Assembly (NCBI RefSeq): GCF_002959915.1
Contig: NZ_PPDE01000010.1
Coordinates: 1 to 64,000, forward strand
Reading direction: 5' to 3'
From: Veillonella atypica KON
Lineage (GTDB): Bacteria > Bacillota > Negativicutes > Veillonellales > Veillonellaceae
Length of the DNA: 64,000 bases
A model generated the notes under the pieces. The model did not search any database. It saw only the letters and a program-made list of their open reading frames with translations, and was not told where the DNA came from. A program made the position numbers and the translations under genes. Below are positions 1 through 9,046 of this stretch, in pieces (within the stretch, counting starts at the first letter, position 1; each line of letters begins with the position of its first letter).

Positions 1-231
1 AGTCTGTATTACGTCATAAAATTTATCAATCATAGATGGTTTATGACGATGTGGATCAGGCGTTCCATTTTCATAATGAGATTTTATGGTGCGTCTATCA
101 TAGCCTAATTCACGACCTAGTAAACTATAATTAGGTTTCAAATTGCAAACCTCCAGAATGTCCCTTAATAATGGTAAGTCTAATAATGATGTTACAGTAA
201 ATGAACTGTTAATAGCGTATACGTATTGCAT
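1..231 (-). CDS. IS21-like transposase (IstA type), N-terminal part cut by window edge
   Basis: An open frame reads from an ATG at 231 to the window edge and encodes 77 residues. The segment LGRELGYDRRTIKSHYENG looks like the helix-turn-helix at the N-terminus of IS21-family IstA transposases, where a DRRTVKKY-type motif is usual. The following PDPHRHKPSMIDKF fits the linker toward the DDE domain, which would lie outside the window. Two copies of a 12-bp motif at 275-310, upstream of the gene, fit the repeated end sequences of IS21 elements. The family call rests on motif resemblance only. The catalytic domain and the other end of the element are not visible. Confidence 0.6.
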   Translation of the reverse strand, partial: MQYVYAINSSFTVTSLLDLPLLRDILEVCNLKPNYSLLGRELGYDRRTIKSHYENGTPDPHRHKPSMIDKFYDVIQT

Positions 232-274
232 GTTGTTATCACCTCAACTATAGTATCGGTGATACAATTAAAAT

Positions 275-310
275 TGTACATTCTTATATCATCATTTTTG
301 TACATTCTTA
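275..310. repeat. Paired 12-bp end repeats of the IS21-like element
   Basis: TGTACATTCTTA occurs at 275-286 and again at 299-310, with the same orientation and a 12-bp gap. IS21-type elements carry several internal copies of a transposase-binding sequence near each end, so this probably marks the terminus of the element whose transposase starts at 231. No target-site duplication can be judged because the other end is missing. Confidence 0.5.
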
Positions 311-359
311 GAGTATCATTTACATAAAATATTTAACAGAATAAATCTAGCAACATAAC

Positions 360-435
360 AAAAGTAGCATTACTAACGTATAGACACAGATGGCATATGC
401 CAATGGTCTATATTACTTATAGTAATGCTACTTTT
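360..435. terminator. Long hairpin at the leader-distal side of CRISPR array 1
   Basis: Perfect 15-bp arms lie at 360-374 and 421-435 (AAAAGTAGCATTACT and its complement). Inside are further pairings TATAGAC/GTCTATA and the palindrome TGGCATATGCCA. T-rich tracts follow on both strands, so it can act bidirectionally. It would end the leftward array transcript and separate it from the IS-like element. The rest of 232-576 shows no convincing gene. Confidence 0.6.
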
Positions 436-576
436 TTATTGTAAATTACATCATAATCGAAACCTAGTCAAAGTTCAGGAGATATATAGAACAAATTTTG
501 GAAAATGATATTTCAGGAATCCTTATATTCAAATAAAGCCTTATAGTAAGCCTAATAATTTTAACAAAGATAAATA

Positions 577-2488
577 GTTTCTGTCCCCATTAGGGGATTA
601 TTTAATTTAACAGGTTACTATCTGGATTCTGAAACTGCTGAATACGCTGAATAGTTTCCGTCCCCATCAGGGGATTATTTAATTTAACGCGGAACAAGTT
701 GCAGAAATTAAAGAGATTTTATTAGATGAGTTGTTTCCGTCCCCATCAGGGGATTATTTAATTTAACAAAAATGAATAACCACAATTTAATAATGAATGT
801 TAAGGCGTTACGTTTCCGTCCCCATCAGGGGATTATTTAATTTAACGCTATTACGGGGGAATTATGATGATTGGATTTATGCAAGCGGCGTTTCCGTCCC
901 CATCAGGGGATTATTTAATTTAACATGTCAAAAGAAAATAAAACAGTCGTATTATACGATAGAAATAAGTTTCCGTCCCCATCAGGGGATTATTTAATTT
1001 AACCAGACCACATTTATATTAACGGTGAAAAATATGATTTCGCCGGGTTTCCGTCCCCATCAGGGGATTATTTAATTTAACTGCAGGGTATCAATAAACG
1101 ATACCAACTATTATTCACACCGCGTTTCCGTCCCCATCATGGGATTATTTAATTTAACACTAAATTCTTCGGTGAAGCGAAACACACTTCCAATAAATAT
1201 TTGTTTCCGTCCCCATCAGGGGATTATTTAATTTAACTGGTGAGCGTGGTGGTAAAAGATTAATTCATTCGCGGTTATTTGAGTTTCCGTCCCCATCAGG
1301 GGATTATTTAATTTAACGGGTTATAAAAATGTTTGTGAATATTGTTCAGATGTTTTGGAGTTTCCGTCCCCATCAGGGGATTATTTAATTTAACTTAAAC
1401 GAAAGGATTTAAAACAATGACATTACATATAGACACAAGTTTCCGTCCCCATCAGGGGATTATTTAATTTAACTAAACCATCTTTCAGATGTGAAAATTG
1501 GTTATTCTTTTAGTAGGTTTCCGTCCCCATCAGGGGATTATTTAATTTAACCCACTTGCAAACCGTCAATAATTGCACCCTTTAACGTGCTATGGATTTC
1601 CGTCCCCATCAGGGGATTATTTAATTTAACCCCCGCTACGGCAACGCTTGTTTTGATTATCGCTTCCGTAAGTATTTCCGTCCCCATCAGGGGATTATTT
1701 AATTTAACAAGGAATTAAATTATTATGACACGTGCGGAACAATTGCAAGACAATTTCCGTCCCCATCAGGGGATTATTTAATTTAACTGAACAATATACT
1801 GACTATGCAAGCAACCACGCCCACGACTAATTTCCGTCCCCATCAGGGGATTATTTAATTTAACAAGTAAAAAACTTGGTTTTTAATAATCTTCTTAAAA
1901 GCACACTAATTTCCGTCCCCATCAGGGGATTATTTAATTTAACATGAAAATGGTGATGAATATTTACGTATCGTATATAACAAAGAATTTCCGTCCCCAT
2001 CAGGGGATTATTTAATTTAACATCCACGCAATATCTTTGTATTTGGTCGTGATGGTGTAGCACATATTTCCGTCCCCATCAGGGGATTATTTAATTTAAC
2101 GCGACATCTACGAAAGCGACAATATCGAAGATTTTAAAATCATATTTCCGTCCCCATCAGGGGATTATTTAATTTAACATAAAAGAGGGTAAATAATGGA
2201 ATATCTAAATATCATACAAAAATTTCCGTCCCCATCAGGGGATTATTTAATTTAACTAACGATAAGGCTAATTCTGAAAAAGCATTGTTAAAAGACCAAT
2301 TTCCGTCCCCATCAGGGGATTATTTAATTTAACTCAATGCATACCATCTTATTAGAACACGAATATTTTAAGAAAGATTTCCGTCCCCATCAGGGGATTA
2401 TTTAATTTAACTAATGAAAACTAAAGACAATATACAAAAGGTTATAAATTTAAATTTCCGTCCCCATCAGGGGATTATTTAATTTAAC
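577..2488 (-). CRISPR. CRISPR array 1, 25 repeats and 24 spacers, type III-A
   Basis: Thirty-five-bp repeats start at 577, 654, 733, 812, 890, 969, 1047, 1124, 1203, 1283, 1360, 1439, 1517, 1596, 1674, 1753, 1830, 1909, 1987, 2066, 2144, 2222, 2299, 2377 and 2454. Spacers are 42-45 bp. On the plus strand the repeat starts GTTTCCGTCCCC and ends ATTTAATTTAAC. In transcript (minus) sense it contains the hairpin CCCCTGATGGGG and ends ACGGAAAC, the eight-base 5' tag expected for type III crRNA. The leader lies at the right (2489-2660), so transcription runs leftward. The first 13 repeats (577-1551) start with G on the plus strand. The 12 leader-proximal repeats all start with A, which changes the tag to ACGGAAAT. 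The repeat at 577 carries two further changes, as expected for an old distal end. Confidence 0.97.
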
Positions 2489-2660
2489 CCTGTATCTGAA
2501 ACAATAGATATTACCTAGTTCAAAATCACTATTAACGGCGGAGATCATAAATGAGCCTAAAACAGCACTTTAGCGTGCTAAAATAACACCTATAAATCGC
2601 GCCACTATCACAACGGCGGAGATTGTATTTCACAAGGTTATAATCTAGATATATTATAGC
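2489..2660 (-). promoter_or_regulatory. Leader and promoter of CRISPR array 1
   Basis: This AT-rich stretch is clearly related to the sequence right of array 2. Shared blocks are a near-palindrome around TTTAGCGTGCTAAA (about 2570), the string ATAAATCGCGCCACTATC, and GGCGGAGAT/GGCGGAAAT. On the minus strand both leaders contain TGCTATAATATA, an extended -10 (plus positions 2653-2658 here). A weak -35 candidate, TTGTAT, lies at 2678-2683. Relative to leader 2 there are about 60 extra bases next to the last repeat, including a second AACGGCGGAGAT. Confidence 0.7.
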
Positions 2661-2661
2661 A

Positions 2662-2751
2662 TAAAAAAACAAAAAAAATACAATAGTAGAATCACCAATG
2701 CCAGTACATTAGATATATGCAGCTAATCAAACAAAGATAATTCTACTATTG
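2662..2751 (-). terminator. Intrinsic terminator of the cas operon
   Basis: Twelve-bp arms at 2740-2751 and 2681-2692 form a stem-loop in minus-strand RNA, followed by a long U-rich tract (A-tract at 2662-2678). It lies just after the cas2 stop. The same A-tract spans the -35/-10 spacer of the array 1 promoter, so the cas terminator and CRISPR promoter overlap physically. Confidence 0.7.
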
Positions 2752-2780
2752 GTTATTAAATAATATTTCTAATCAATGCA

Positions 2781-3056
2781 TTACAATATGATACAATCTT
2801 GCTCTTTTCGTTCGCCAATTCCCCATGTATAAATATTAATAATATCATCAAGTATATATACTCGTAGAGAATCCTCTACTGGATTAATAATTCGACTTGC
2901 CCGACGCATCATTACATCGTATTGTTTTCTATTGAGCAATGCCTCAAATGCAGATTTCTGAACACGTACGCCATATCGTTCTAAACATTTTACAAGATGA
3001 TTACGTGTTTTATTATCAACTACATCATAGATAACTAATACTATAAATTTTTTCAT
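2781..3056 (-). CDS. cas2: CRISPR-associated endoribonuclease/integration subunit Cas2
   Basis: The product has 91 residues, typical for Cas2. The N-terminus FIVLVIYDVVDNKTRNHLVKCLERYG matches the ferredoxin-like beta-alpha start of the family, with the conserved aspartate in the first strand (YDV). RVQKSAFEALL and the later RVYILDD strand also fit. Cas2 dimers bridge two Cas1 dimers in the spacer-integration complex. The start lies one base after the cas1 stop and it is the last gene of the cas operon. Because cas1 has a nonsense codon, this Cas2 may have no functional partner unless read-through occurs or a second Cas1 exists. Confidence 0.93.
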   Translation of the reverse strand: MKKFIVLVIYDVVDNKTRNHLVKCLERYGVRVQKSAFEALLNRKQYDVMMRRASRIINPVEDSLRVYILDDIINIYTWGIGERKEQDCIIL

Positions 3057-3057
3057 A

Positions 3058-4053
3058 TCAGTGAATCTCCAAAGGTGTATACAAATCTACGTCTTCGTGC
3101 ATAATGGCACTAGCAAATTGCTTACACTGCTTATAGATTGATTCCCTATAACTTTTACGATCCTCAATATATTGATTTTCAGAACGAATTTTCTTATTAT
3201 ACGCGGTCAAAAGTCCTTTTCTACCTTCTGGAGTCATATAACAACCTTTATCTGAGTTATCAAAATCAGATAGGTCCACCATGTTACGACTCACCATAGA
3301 AAGAACTAAAGAATCTATAATAGGAGCTCTCCACTCCTCGATCAAATCTTATGCAAGTGCAGGGTGCCCCTTGCCAAGGCTATGCATAACACCAACAAAA
3401 GGATGTAAGCCCGCATTAATTAAACCTGCTAGAATTTCATTAAATAGCATGCTGTATCCTAAGCCTAGCATGGCGTTAAATTCATCTCGCGGAGGTTGTT
3501 TAGATCGTTTAGAAAAGGAAAATGAAGGAGGCACTATTTTACCTAATGCCTCGAAATAGAGACGGCTAATAATACCTTCATATCCCATAAGTTCAGAAAT
3601 ACGAACACATTCACCAATATGACTACGGACAGATTTTATATTATCAATCTGCGTATCTATACTTATATCTTCATCTAAATTTCGAGCATAACGACGCAAT
3701 ATAGTTAATTGATTTCGCACCTTTGCACGAATAATTTTACGAGACATAGCTAATCTAAATTCATGATTGTCTAGCAAATCAAATTGTTTCTTATGTTTAT
3801 TAATATCAATGGTATTCGTATTAATGATAGTACCAAAATATTTTCCATACCCAGATAACCAAGTAATAGGTATCCCCCGTTCAATAAAGTCTGTAACAAG
3901 AGAACTCGTTATAGATACTGTATCAAAAACAGTAATATCTTCAATACGTTCTAATGGTACTTCAAATAAAACTTCATTATTACGCCCAACTACAACATGA
4001 CCACCGTTACGTTTTATAAACGAACCAGCTTCTGTAACATATAAGGATGACAT
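3058..4053 (-). pseudogene. cas1: Cas1 integrase, interrupted by a single in-frame TAA
   Basis: The first open part (4053 to the TAA at 3351-3349) encodes 234 residues ending GKGHPALA. The same frame continues directly as DLIEEWRAPIID to a TGA at 3058-3060. Together they give about 331 codons, the normal length of Cas1. Intact Cas1 proteins usually read ALASDLxEEWRAP here, so a TCA serine codon has probably become TAA by one base change. The glutamate at about residue 159 (YEG) and histidine at about 224 (VMHS) precede the stop. The acidic DLxEE motif that completes the metal site follows it. A TTG at 3345 could restart translation, but no ribosome binding site precedes it. A strong AAAGGAGG precedes the ATG at 4053. 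A sequencing error is the main alternative. Confidence 0.85.
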
Positions 4054-4080
4054 ATAGTCGCCTCCTTTACGCCATTATAT

Positions 4081-5400
4081 CTATTGTATCTGTTCTAACA
4101 CATATTGATTAATAACATCATAAATTAGTTTATTTTGTTTTTTCTGTTCAGTAATAAAAAAGAATATATCCTTTATTTGATGCAAAAAAGATTGTAAAGA
4201 TTGAATGCCTACAGCACTACATATATCTTGTTCTGTAAATACTACAATCTCATGAGCCATTTTATTACGAATTTTTTGCTCAATACTACGAATCTCTTTT
4301 AACTGTTCCAATAAAGAATTATCAACTGTATCCAAATCTTCTAACATATGTAACATATGATACAAAGATAATTGAATCTCTTGCATTTGAGGTGTCTTAG
4401 TATTAGCTCTCCATGATTTATATAACTCAGGATATTGATCTTCAAAGGCTAGCATATCTAACCGTGTCCCCATGGGCGTTTTTCTCTCAACTTGTCGCCA
4501 ATTTACACGAAGTGCCTTATAAAAGTAATAACGCATAAGATCATACATAAAAGGAGTAATTTTTAAAATAAAATCCTCAATTTGACCTTGTTTCAATCGT
4601 ACTTCCATAAGCATTAAAAACTCATATAATTTACGTGGTTCCCTATCAGTAAATATAGAAGCTAATGATATAGAACCTACCTTGCGAACTTTTTGTAAAG
4701 CTCCCTCATAATCTAGACCTAGTCGTAACTGAGCATGTTCTAATAATGGTAATACATCATTAACGACACCTGCTTCAAAGGTTCTTTTATAGCTATGATA
4801 AGAGCTTATGGCTTCTTTATATTTATAGCTAGTAATGAGCGTATAAAGAGATTGTTTGATATTATTCCGCTTAATATACCCCATTTGAGGCTCATGGCAT
4901 CGGTTCTCACTATCCTCTTGATCGTCAAAATTATTTTCAATAACGACTTCAATATCTTCGTCATCATTAACTGCGGGTTCAGAGCGATTAGAACCACGTT
5001 GAGGGCTATCAACCTGAATACCTCGCACCGCATCATGCTCTACACTCAGATAAGACATGATTAGCTTCATTTGAGGTGTGCCAGAACTTAAATTAAGTAA
5101 GATTTCTGCATCAGGATATTTTGAAATCGTCTCATAGAAATGGTCAACAAATGATTGCAATGTATCAATACGATGCACCTCTTCAAGTCCTGTATATACA
5201 AACCTAATATCTAAATCAGCTTTCACATGTTTTAAAGCCTTAGAAAATCGACTATTAGATTTTTCTTTTTTCTCCATATCCTTACTCAATACAAGAATTG
5301 CCATATCAGGATTATAATGTCTCACAATATGAAGCATCGCTCCATCATAACATCCACGAATAGGATCAGTATCTCCAATAGGAGTATAAAGGATTCTCAT
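4081..5400 (-). CDS. csm6: Csm6, CARF-HEPN cyclic-oligoadenylate-activated ribonuclease
   Basis: The 439-residue protein starts MRILYTPIGDTDPIRG, a CARF-type nucleotide-binding start. It contains NLSSGTPQMK near residue 105, typical of the CARF site of Csm6. The C-terminal half holds the HEPN motif RNKMAH (R about 378, H about 383), matching the R-X4-6-H ribonuclease signature. In type III-A systems Cas10 makes cyclic oligoadenylates upon target RNA binding, and these activate Csm6 for non-specific RNA cleavage. The ATG overlaps the cas6 stop by four bases (ATGA), indicating coupled translation. A negatively charged linker near residues 140-170 separates CARF from the helical part. Confidence 0.9.
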   Translation of the reverse strand: MRILYTPIGDTDPIRGCYDGAMLHIVRHYNPDMAILVLSKDMEKKEKSNSRFSKALKHVKADLDIRFVYTGLEEVHRIDTLQSFVDHFYETISKYPDAEILLNLSSGTPQMKLIMSYLSVEHDAVRGIQVDSPQRGSNRSEPAVNDDEDIEVVIENNFDDQEDSENRCHEPQMGYIKRNNIKQSLYTLITSYKYKEAISSYHSYKRTFEAGVVNDVLPLLEHAQLRLGLDYEGALQKVRKVGSISLASIFTDREPRKLYEFLMLMEVRLKQGQIEDFILKITPFMYDLMRYYFYKALRVNWRQVERKTPMGTRLDMLAFEDQYPELYKSWRANTKTPQMQEIQLSLYHMLHMLEDLDTVDNSLLEQLKEIRSIEQKIRNKMAHEIVVFTEQDICSAVGIQSLQSFLHQIKDIFFFITEQKKQNKLIYDVINQYVLEQIQ

Positions 5401-6200
5401 TGTACTACCTCGCTTTGTACGCCCCCCATACCTAATGCAGTTTTAATTCCGAGCCCTGTAAATTGGCTATAGTAGGATAATAGAGATAGAATACGTTGCA
5501 TCACTAGGTTTCGCTTAAATTGCATAACAATCTCTCCACGGAACCCACGGATTTTAACCCCTTCTAAACCATACATGCCCATACGCAAATTATAGTCACG
5601 AATGAAAGTCGCTGATTCAAGCGCAGCTAATAAATCATCAGAGTCCATCATTTCAAACGTTGTAAACTGGTTCCATTGACGCAACAAATAACGATAAATA
5701 CGAAACGCTTCAGGGAAAATCGTATACTGTTGGTCTACCTTAAAGCTTGTAGTGGTCACGCACCGCAATTTCGCTTGCGTATATTCTGATTCACCACTCC
5801 AGAACTTAGCCATTAAAGCTTCATAGGAAGTTTCCTCTAAGATAGTTCTATCTTGAATATAAATATGCCCTCTTTTTTGTTTCAAAAAAATCTTTTCAGA
5901 CATATCTAGTGCTGGTCGCAATATACGCTCAACTGCCTCTGCTGTTACAGCAGAAAGACGCCAAATATATTGTCCTTTCTCTTTATCAAAATAGATATAT
6001 TGACTATAAGGGCGCAGGCCTGTTTCATGTAACTGACCTGCGTATTCTGTCCCCACTAACTCCATTAAGACTCCATGTAGTACACTACCTATGGACTGTA
6101 CAATTTTAATCGATGGATCTGCTGTTATTCCTAACTCAATGGCCATAATTTCAACATTATCTGCCAATATGAATGCCCCCCATCTCATAATAATGTCCAT
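5397..6200 (-). CDS. cas6: Cas6 pre-crRNA processing endoribonuclease
   Basis: The product is about 267 residues. The C-terminal GLGIKTALGMGGV is the glycine-rich loop of Cas6, and HETGLRPYSQYIYF in the N-terminal half resembles the conserved LHDKGFRPF-type strand of the family. Cas6 cuts the repeat hairpin and leaves the eight-base 5' tag on crRNA. The ATG at 6200 overlaps the end of csm5 by 44 bases. A later start within the first 16 codons is possible, so the exact N-terminus is uncertain. The gene lies within the csm operon and shows no damage. Confidence 0.88.
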   Translation of the reverse strand: MDIIMRWGAFILADNVEIMAIELGITADPSIKIVQSIGSVLHGVLMELVGTEYAGQLHETGLRPYSQYIYFDKEKGQYIWRLSAVTAEAVERILRPALDMSEKIFLKQKRGHIYIQDRTILEETSYEALMAKFWSGESEYTQAKLRCVTTTSFKVDQQYTIFPEAFRIYRYLLRQWNQFTTFEMMDSDDLLAALESATFIRDYNLRMGMYGLEGVKIRGFRGEIVMQFKRNLVMQRILSLLSYYSQFTGLGIKTALGMGGVQSEVVQ

Positions 6201-7347
6201 TCCACTTTACTAAGTTGAGCGCACGAGGTGCCATAATTTTATCCTTAATATCATGTTTAGCTTTTGGAAAGTTCACATCTAAAATAGCTCTAATAATATC
6301 AATACCCGTCTTTTCATCATCCGTGAAAGCTGCCATAATAACTGTTTTTTGGATAAACCCAGTATTACTACCAATGTAGGCATTAGCTGATTCTAAAGCC
6401 TTAAAAACAGAAGGACTAACCTTCTTAAATTTAGAGGCTAATAACTTATGAGTAGCATCAAAGTCTTCTTGTAAAATATCTAACACTTGATTTACATTAG
6501 TAATTCCTATTCCCTTTGTCATAGCAGTATCAAGAGTTAGTGTAAAAGAGAACTTCTGATTTGGTAAAATACACTCACGATGCACCGAAATAGCATGAGT
6601 ACCATCTTCATCAATACAAGAATCCTCTTTCTTTAATACCTCGGTTTGAATCGTACTCATAGGCATAGCATCAGAAACAGAAATACCTCTGAAAGCACTG
6701 GCTAAAATACCATTAACTTTCTTTTCTGAATCCCTGAACAGTGCTTGTATCTTATGATCAATCAGCTTATTCACTTCTCGTAATACAGAACTTATTTCAC
6801 GTTTACAACGCCTCTTATCATATTGGAAATCTCTATATTTATATAAAATTTCCTTTAGCTTTTGTTGTACTGTAGCTCTAAATCTAGTATCTCTACGAAG
6901 CATATGTGAAATAATAGCACTATCAATAACACCCTTAATCGAACTACCAGGAATATAAACTTCGCCATTTGCCCCACGAATCTGAGGTGTAATATCATTT
7001 AATGAGTTTTTACGTCCTTCATTATATATCGATGATTTCATAATTGAGCCAATAGCAGGGCCTAATACATCTTTTGTTAGCTGAGATGCTCCAATAGTAT
7101 TTTTAGCCCAATCATACATAGTTCGACCATTTGGTCTTACCATTTCATTCTGCATGTATATTTCAAACTCTGCTAATTTATTATGACGAGCTAAAAAGCG
7201 AAACCATTCATAGTTATTAAGGAGATATACTTCACCGGCATCGTAATTATACATATAATCCTTAGTAGTTAGTTTTTCAGGACCACCAATATTAGTAGGG
7301 CTCACAATAGTGAGTGTTAGTTGTGCATGATCTATACGATTACTCAT
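6157..7347 (-). CDS. csm5: Csm5, RAMP subunit of the Csm complex
   Basis: The start is placed at the ATG at 7347 (MSNRIDHAQLTLTIVSPTNIGG), which overlaps the csm4 stop within ATGAGTAA. The frame extends ten codons further upstream, but that part lies inside csm4. The product is about 396 residues. The N-terminal strand LTLTIVSPTNIGG and the GEVYIPGSSIKGVIDSAI motif are typical RAMP/Csm5 features. Csm5 caps the crRNA 3' side of the type III-A complex and helps crRNA maturation. The middle region is rich in charged helices. No frame damage is seen. Confidence 0.88.
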   Translation of the reverse strand: MSNRIDHAQLTLTIVSPTNIGGPEKLTTKDYMYNYDAGEVYLLNNYEWFRFLARHNKLAEFEIYMQNEMVRPNGRTMYDWAKNTIGASQLTKDVLGPAIGSIMKSSIYNEGRKNSLNDITPQIRGANGEVYIPGSSIKGVIDSAIISHMLRRDTRFRATVQQKLKEILYKYRDFQYDKRRCKREISSVLREVNKLIDHKIQALFRDSEKKVNGILASAFRGISVSDAMPMSTIQTEVLKKEDSCIDEDGTHAISVHRECILPNQKFSFTLTLDTAMTKGIGITNVNQVLDILQEDFDATHKLLASKFKKVSPSVFKALESANAYIGSNTGFIQKTVIMAAFTDDEKTGIDIIRAILDVNFPKAKHDIKDKIMAPRALNLVKWNGHYYEMGGIHIGR

Positions 7348-8338
7348 AATCCACCCCAATCCATAAGCCCATGCCATTACGATATACAGGGTGAGGTAAA
7401 CTAGATCCTGTAATAGTAAGCATTTGTCCTACTAATGCTTTTGGACAAACAGAGCCTTCCTTAACAACATAATAAGAATTACGTTTCACTTGAGTCATAC
7501 TGCCTGCCGTTCCTACAAAACCACCACGCTTTTGTAACTTATAGGAACCTTGTTTTAAAATAGCCACTTCATCACTAGTCGGAACACAAGCACTAATACA
7601 CATCATGTTTCCTTGTTTATTATGAATCAACTCATATAAAGCTGAGATATCTGTATACATACCTTTAGCCTCTAATTCAATAGGAGCATCAGCTAATTCA
7701 AATTTTCCATAACCACCACTACGTTTACCACCAATACCAGATAGTCCTAAAACCTCAAGTATACCTTCAAATAACTCACGGCTTGTAGCACTATTAAAAC
7801 CAGCAATAAGGTATAGTCCCGTATGTGACATAAATTGATAGTTCCCCACATAATATGGTAGACTCTTCTCTCCACGCATATTTACCTGTGCAGAAGTTTG
7901 TTTTGCACCAAAGCTAGGCATATATTTTTGTGAGGTATCGGCCTCTATATACTGACTAAAATTTTGTAACTGTAATGCACGAATATAGTCAATTTTCTTA
8001 ATCTTTTTTTGTTCCGTTGCGATCCGTTTTGTCTCTTCAAAAGTTGTAATAGGCAGCTCTTTTGAATCGATTTGCATAATAGGTGAAGGAACATACAATT
8101 GATACTCACCATTATCTATGCAGTACGGAAACAAACTAGATAATACAATATGTTGCTCTTTTACAGAGTCGATAAAAGATTGTAGCAGACCTGTGTCATG
8201 GCTTATTTCATGACAGCATGCACCAAATAGTGCATCAGAGCCTAATGTAAGGGAAATAGTTTCTAAACTACCGCCCTCTGAAGTATCCCCAAAATGCACT
8301 GGTGTAAGAAAACGCAGTGGATATAGATAGTAGTTCAT
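7340..8338 (-). CDS. csm4: Csm4, RAMP subunit binding the crRNA 5' tag
   Basis: The 332-residue protein starts MNYYLYPLRFLTPVHFGD, a typical Csm4 first strand with the HFG motif. The glycine-rich IGGKRSGGYGKFEL near residue 210 is the RAMP loop. Csm4 sits next to Cas10 and holds the crRNA 5' tag. The order csm3-csm4-csm5 is the standard one for type III-A loci. It starts ten bases after the csm3 stop and overlaps csm5 by eight bases. Confidence 0.88.
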   Translation of the reverse strand: MNYYLYPLRFLTPVHFGDTSEGGSLETISLTLGSDALFGACCHEISHDTGLLQSFIDSVKEQHIVLSSLFPYCIDNGEYQLYVPSPIMQIDSKELPITTFEETKRIATEQKKIKKIDYIRALQLQNFSQYIEADTSQKYMPSFGAKQTSAQVNMRGEKSLPYYVGNYQFMSHTGLYLIAGFNSATSRELFEGILEVLGLSGIGGKRSGGYGKFELADAPIELEAKGMYTDISALYELIHNKQGNMMCISACVPTSDEVAILKQGSYKLQKRGGFVGTAGSMTQVKRNSYYVVKEGSVCPKALVGQMLTITGSSLPHPVYRNGMGLWIGVDYE

Positions 8339-8347
8339 AGTAACAAC

Positions 8348-9031
8348 CTACTTTCTTAATATATCTAACAAATCCTGCGTATTAATAGTGCTATTACCTA
8401 CCGCTTTTACATCATCAATAGAAATATTTACACGACCATAGCCACGAGAGCCATGACCACCTAAATAGTCGATTCCTAGTAATGCAAGACCTTCTTGTAA
8501 AATCTTCATATCTTCAGTAACTTCAGCTTCATTTTCAATATTATAAGCTACTTTAAATGCAAATATAGTACCTGCTGGGACACGTTCAATTTGTCGAGGA
8601 TTAGCACTACCATCAACACGGTTAATAACGTTTTCAAACTTAATTTCACCCATATAAGTATCTGTATCTATATTGGCAAACAATTGACGAGTTTCGTCTG
8701 TGATAAATAGATCATAGAATTGTAAACGAGCTGGCTTTACAGGATTTACGGAACCAAATAATCGCTTAATTTCCTCTTTATCCTCTTTAATATCATTCAT
8801 TATATAATCGTCACAATGACTTTTAGCTAGTAAGGTGCGCAATTTACCTTTAATAGAACTACCAGGAATAATTGGCTCTTGAGTAACTACATCACGAATA
8901 AATGGTGTATCAACGGATCCAATAGGAGCAAAATCATTACTAGCCCCAATATGCATACCTGTTTCGAGTTTTATAGTACCTGTAATTAGTAATTTACCAC
9001 GTAAGGATTTTAATTTATCATTGCTCTCCAT
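8348..9031 (-). CDS. csm3: Csm3, backbone RAMP and target-RNA nuclease
   Basis: The 227-residue protein has GMHIGASNDFAPIGSVDTPF near residues 25-44. The aspartate in GSVD (about D41) is at the position of the catalytic Asp that cuts target RNA at six-base intervals in characterised Csm3 proteins. It is followed by IIPGSSIKGKLRTLLA, the family's conserved signature, and GGHGSRGYGRV, the C-terminal glycine-rich loop. Several copies form the backbone of the complex along the crRNA. AGGAGG lies upstream of the ATG. All motifs are intact, so RNA cleavage should be possible. Confidence 0.93.
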   Translation of the reverse strand: MESNDKLKSLRGKLLITGTIKLETGMHIGASNDFAPIGSVDTPFIRDVVTQEPIIPGSSIKGKLRTLLAKSHCDDYIMNDIKEDKEEIKRLFGSVNPVKPARLQFYDLFITDETRQLFANIDTDTYMGEIKFENVINRVDGSANPRQIERVPAGTIFAFKVAYNIENEAEVTEDMKILQEGLALLGIDYLGGHGSRGYGRVNISIDDVKAVGNSTINTQDLLDILRK

Positions 9032-9046
9032 GTTAAGCTCCTCCTA

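Noticed and set aside
797-997. Open frames of about 66 residues inside CRISPR array 1 (also on the minus strand at 1860-2063)
   Set aside because: They consist of translated repeats and spacers; the repeat periodicity shows in the peptide.
3058-3345. A separate 95-residue gene starting with TTG
   Set aside because: It is in frame with the Cas1 N-terminal part, continues the Cas1 motif and has no ribosome binding site, so it is the tail of the interrupted gene.
3281-4000. Plus-strand open frames over cas1
   Set aside because: They lie opposite the conserved Cas1 frame and have no family features.
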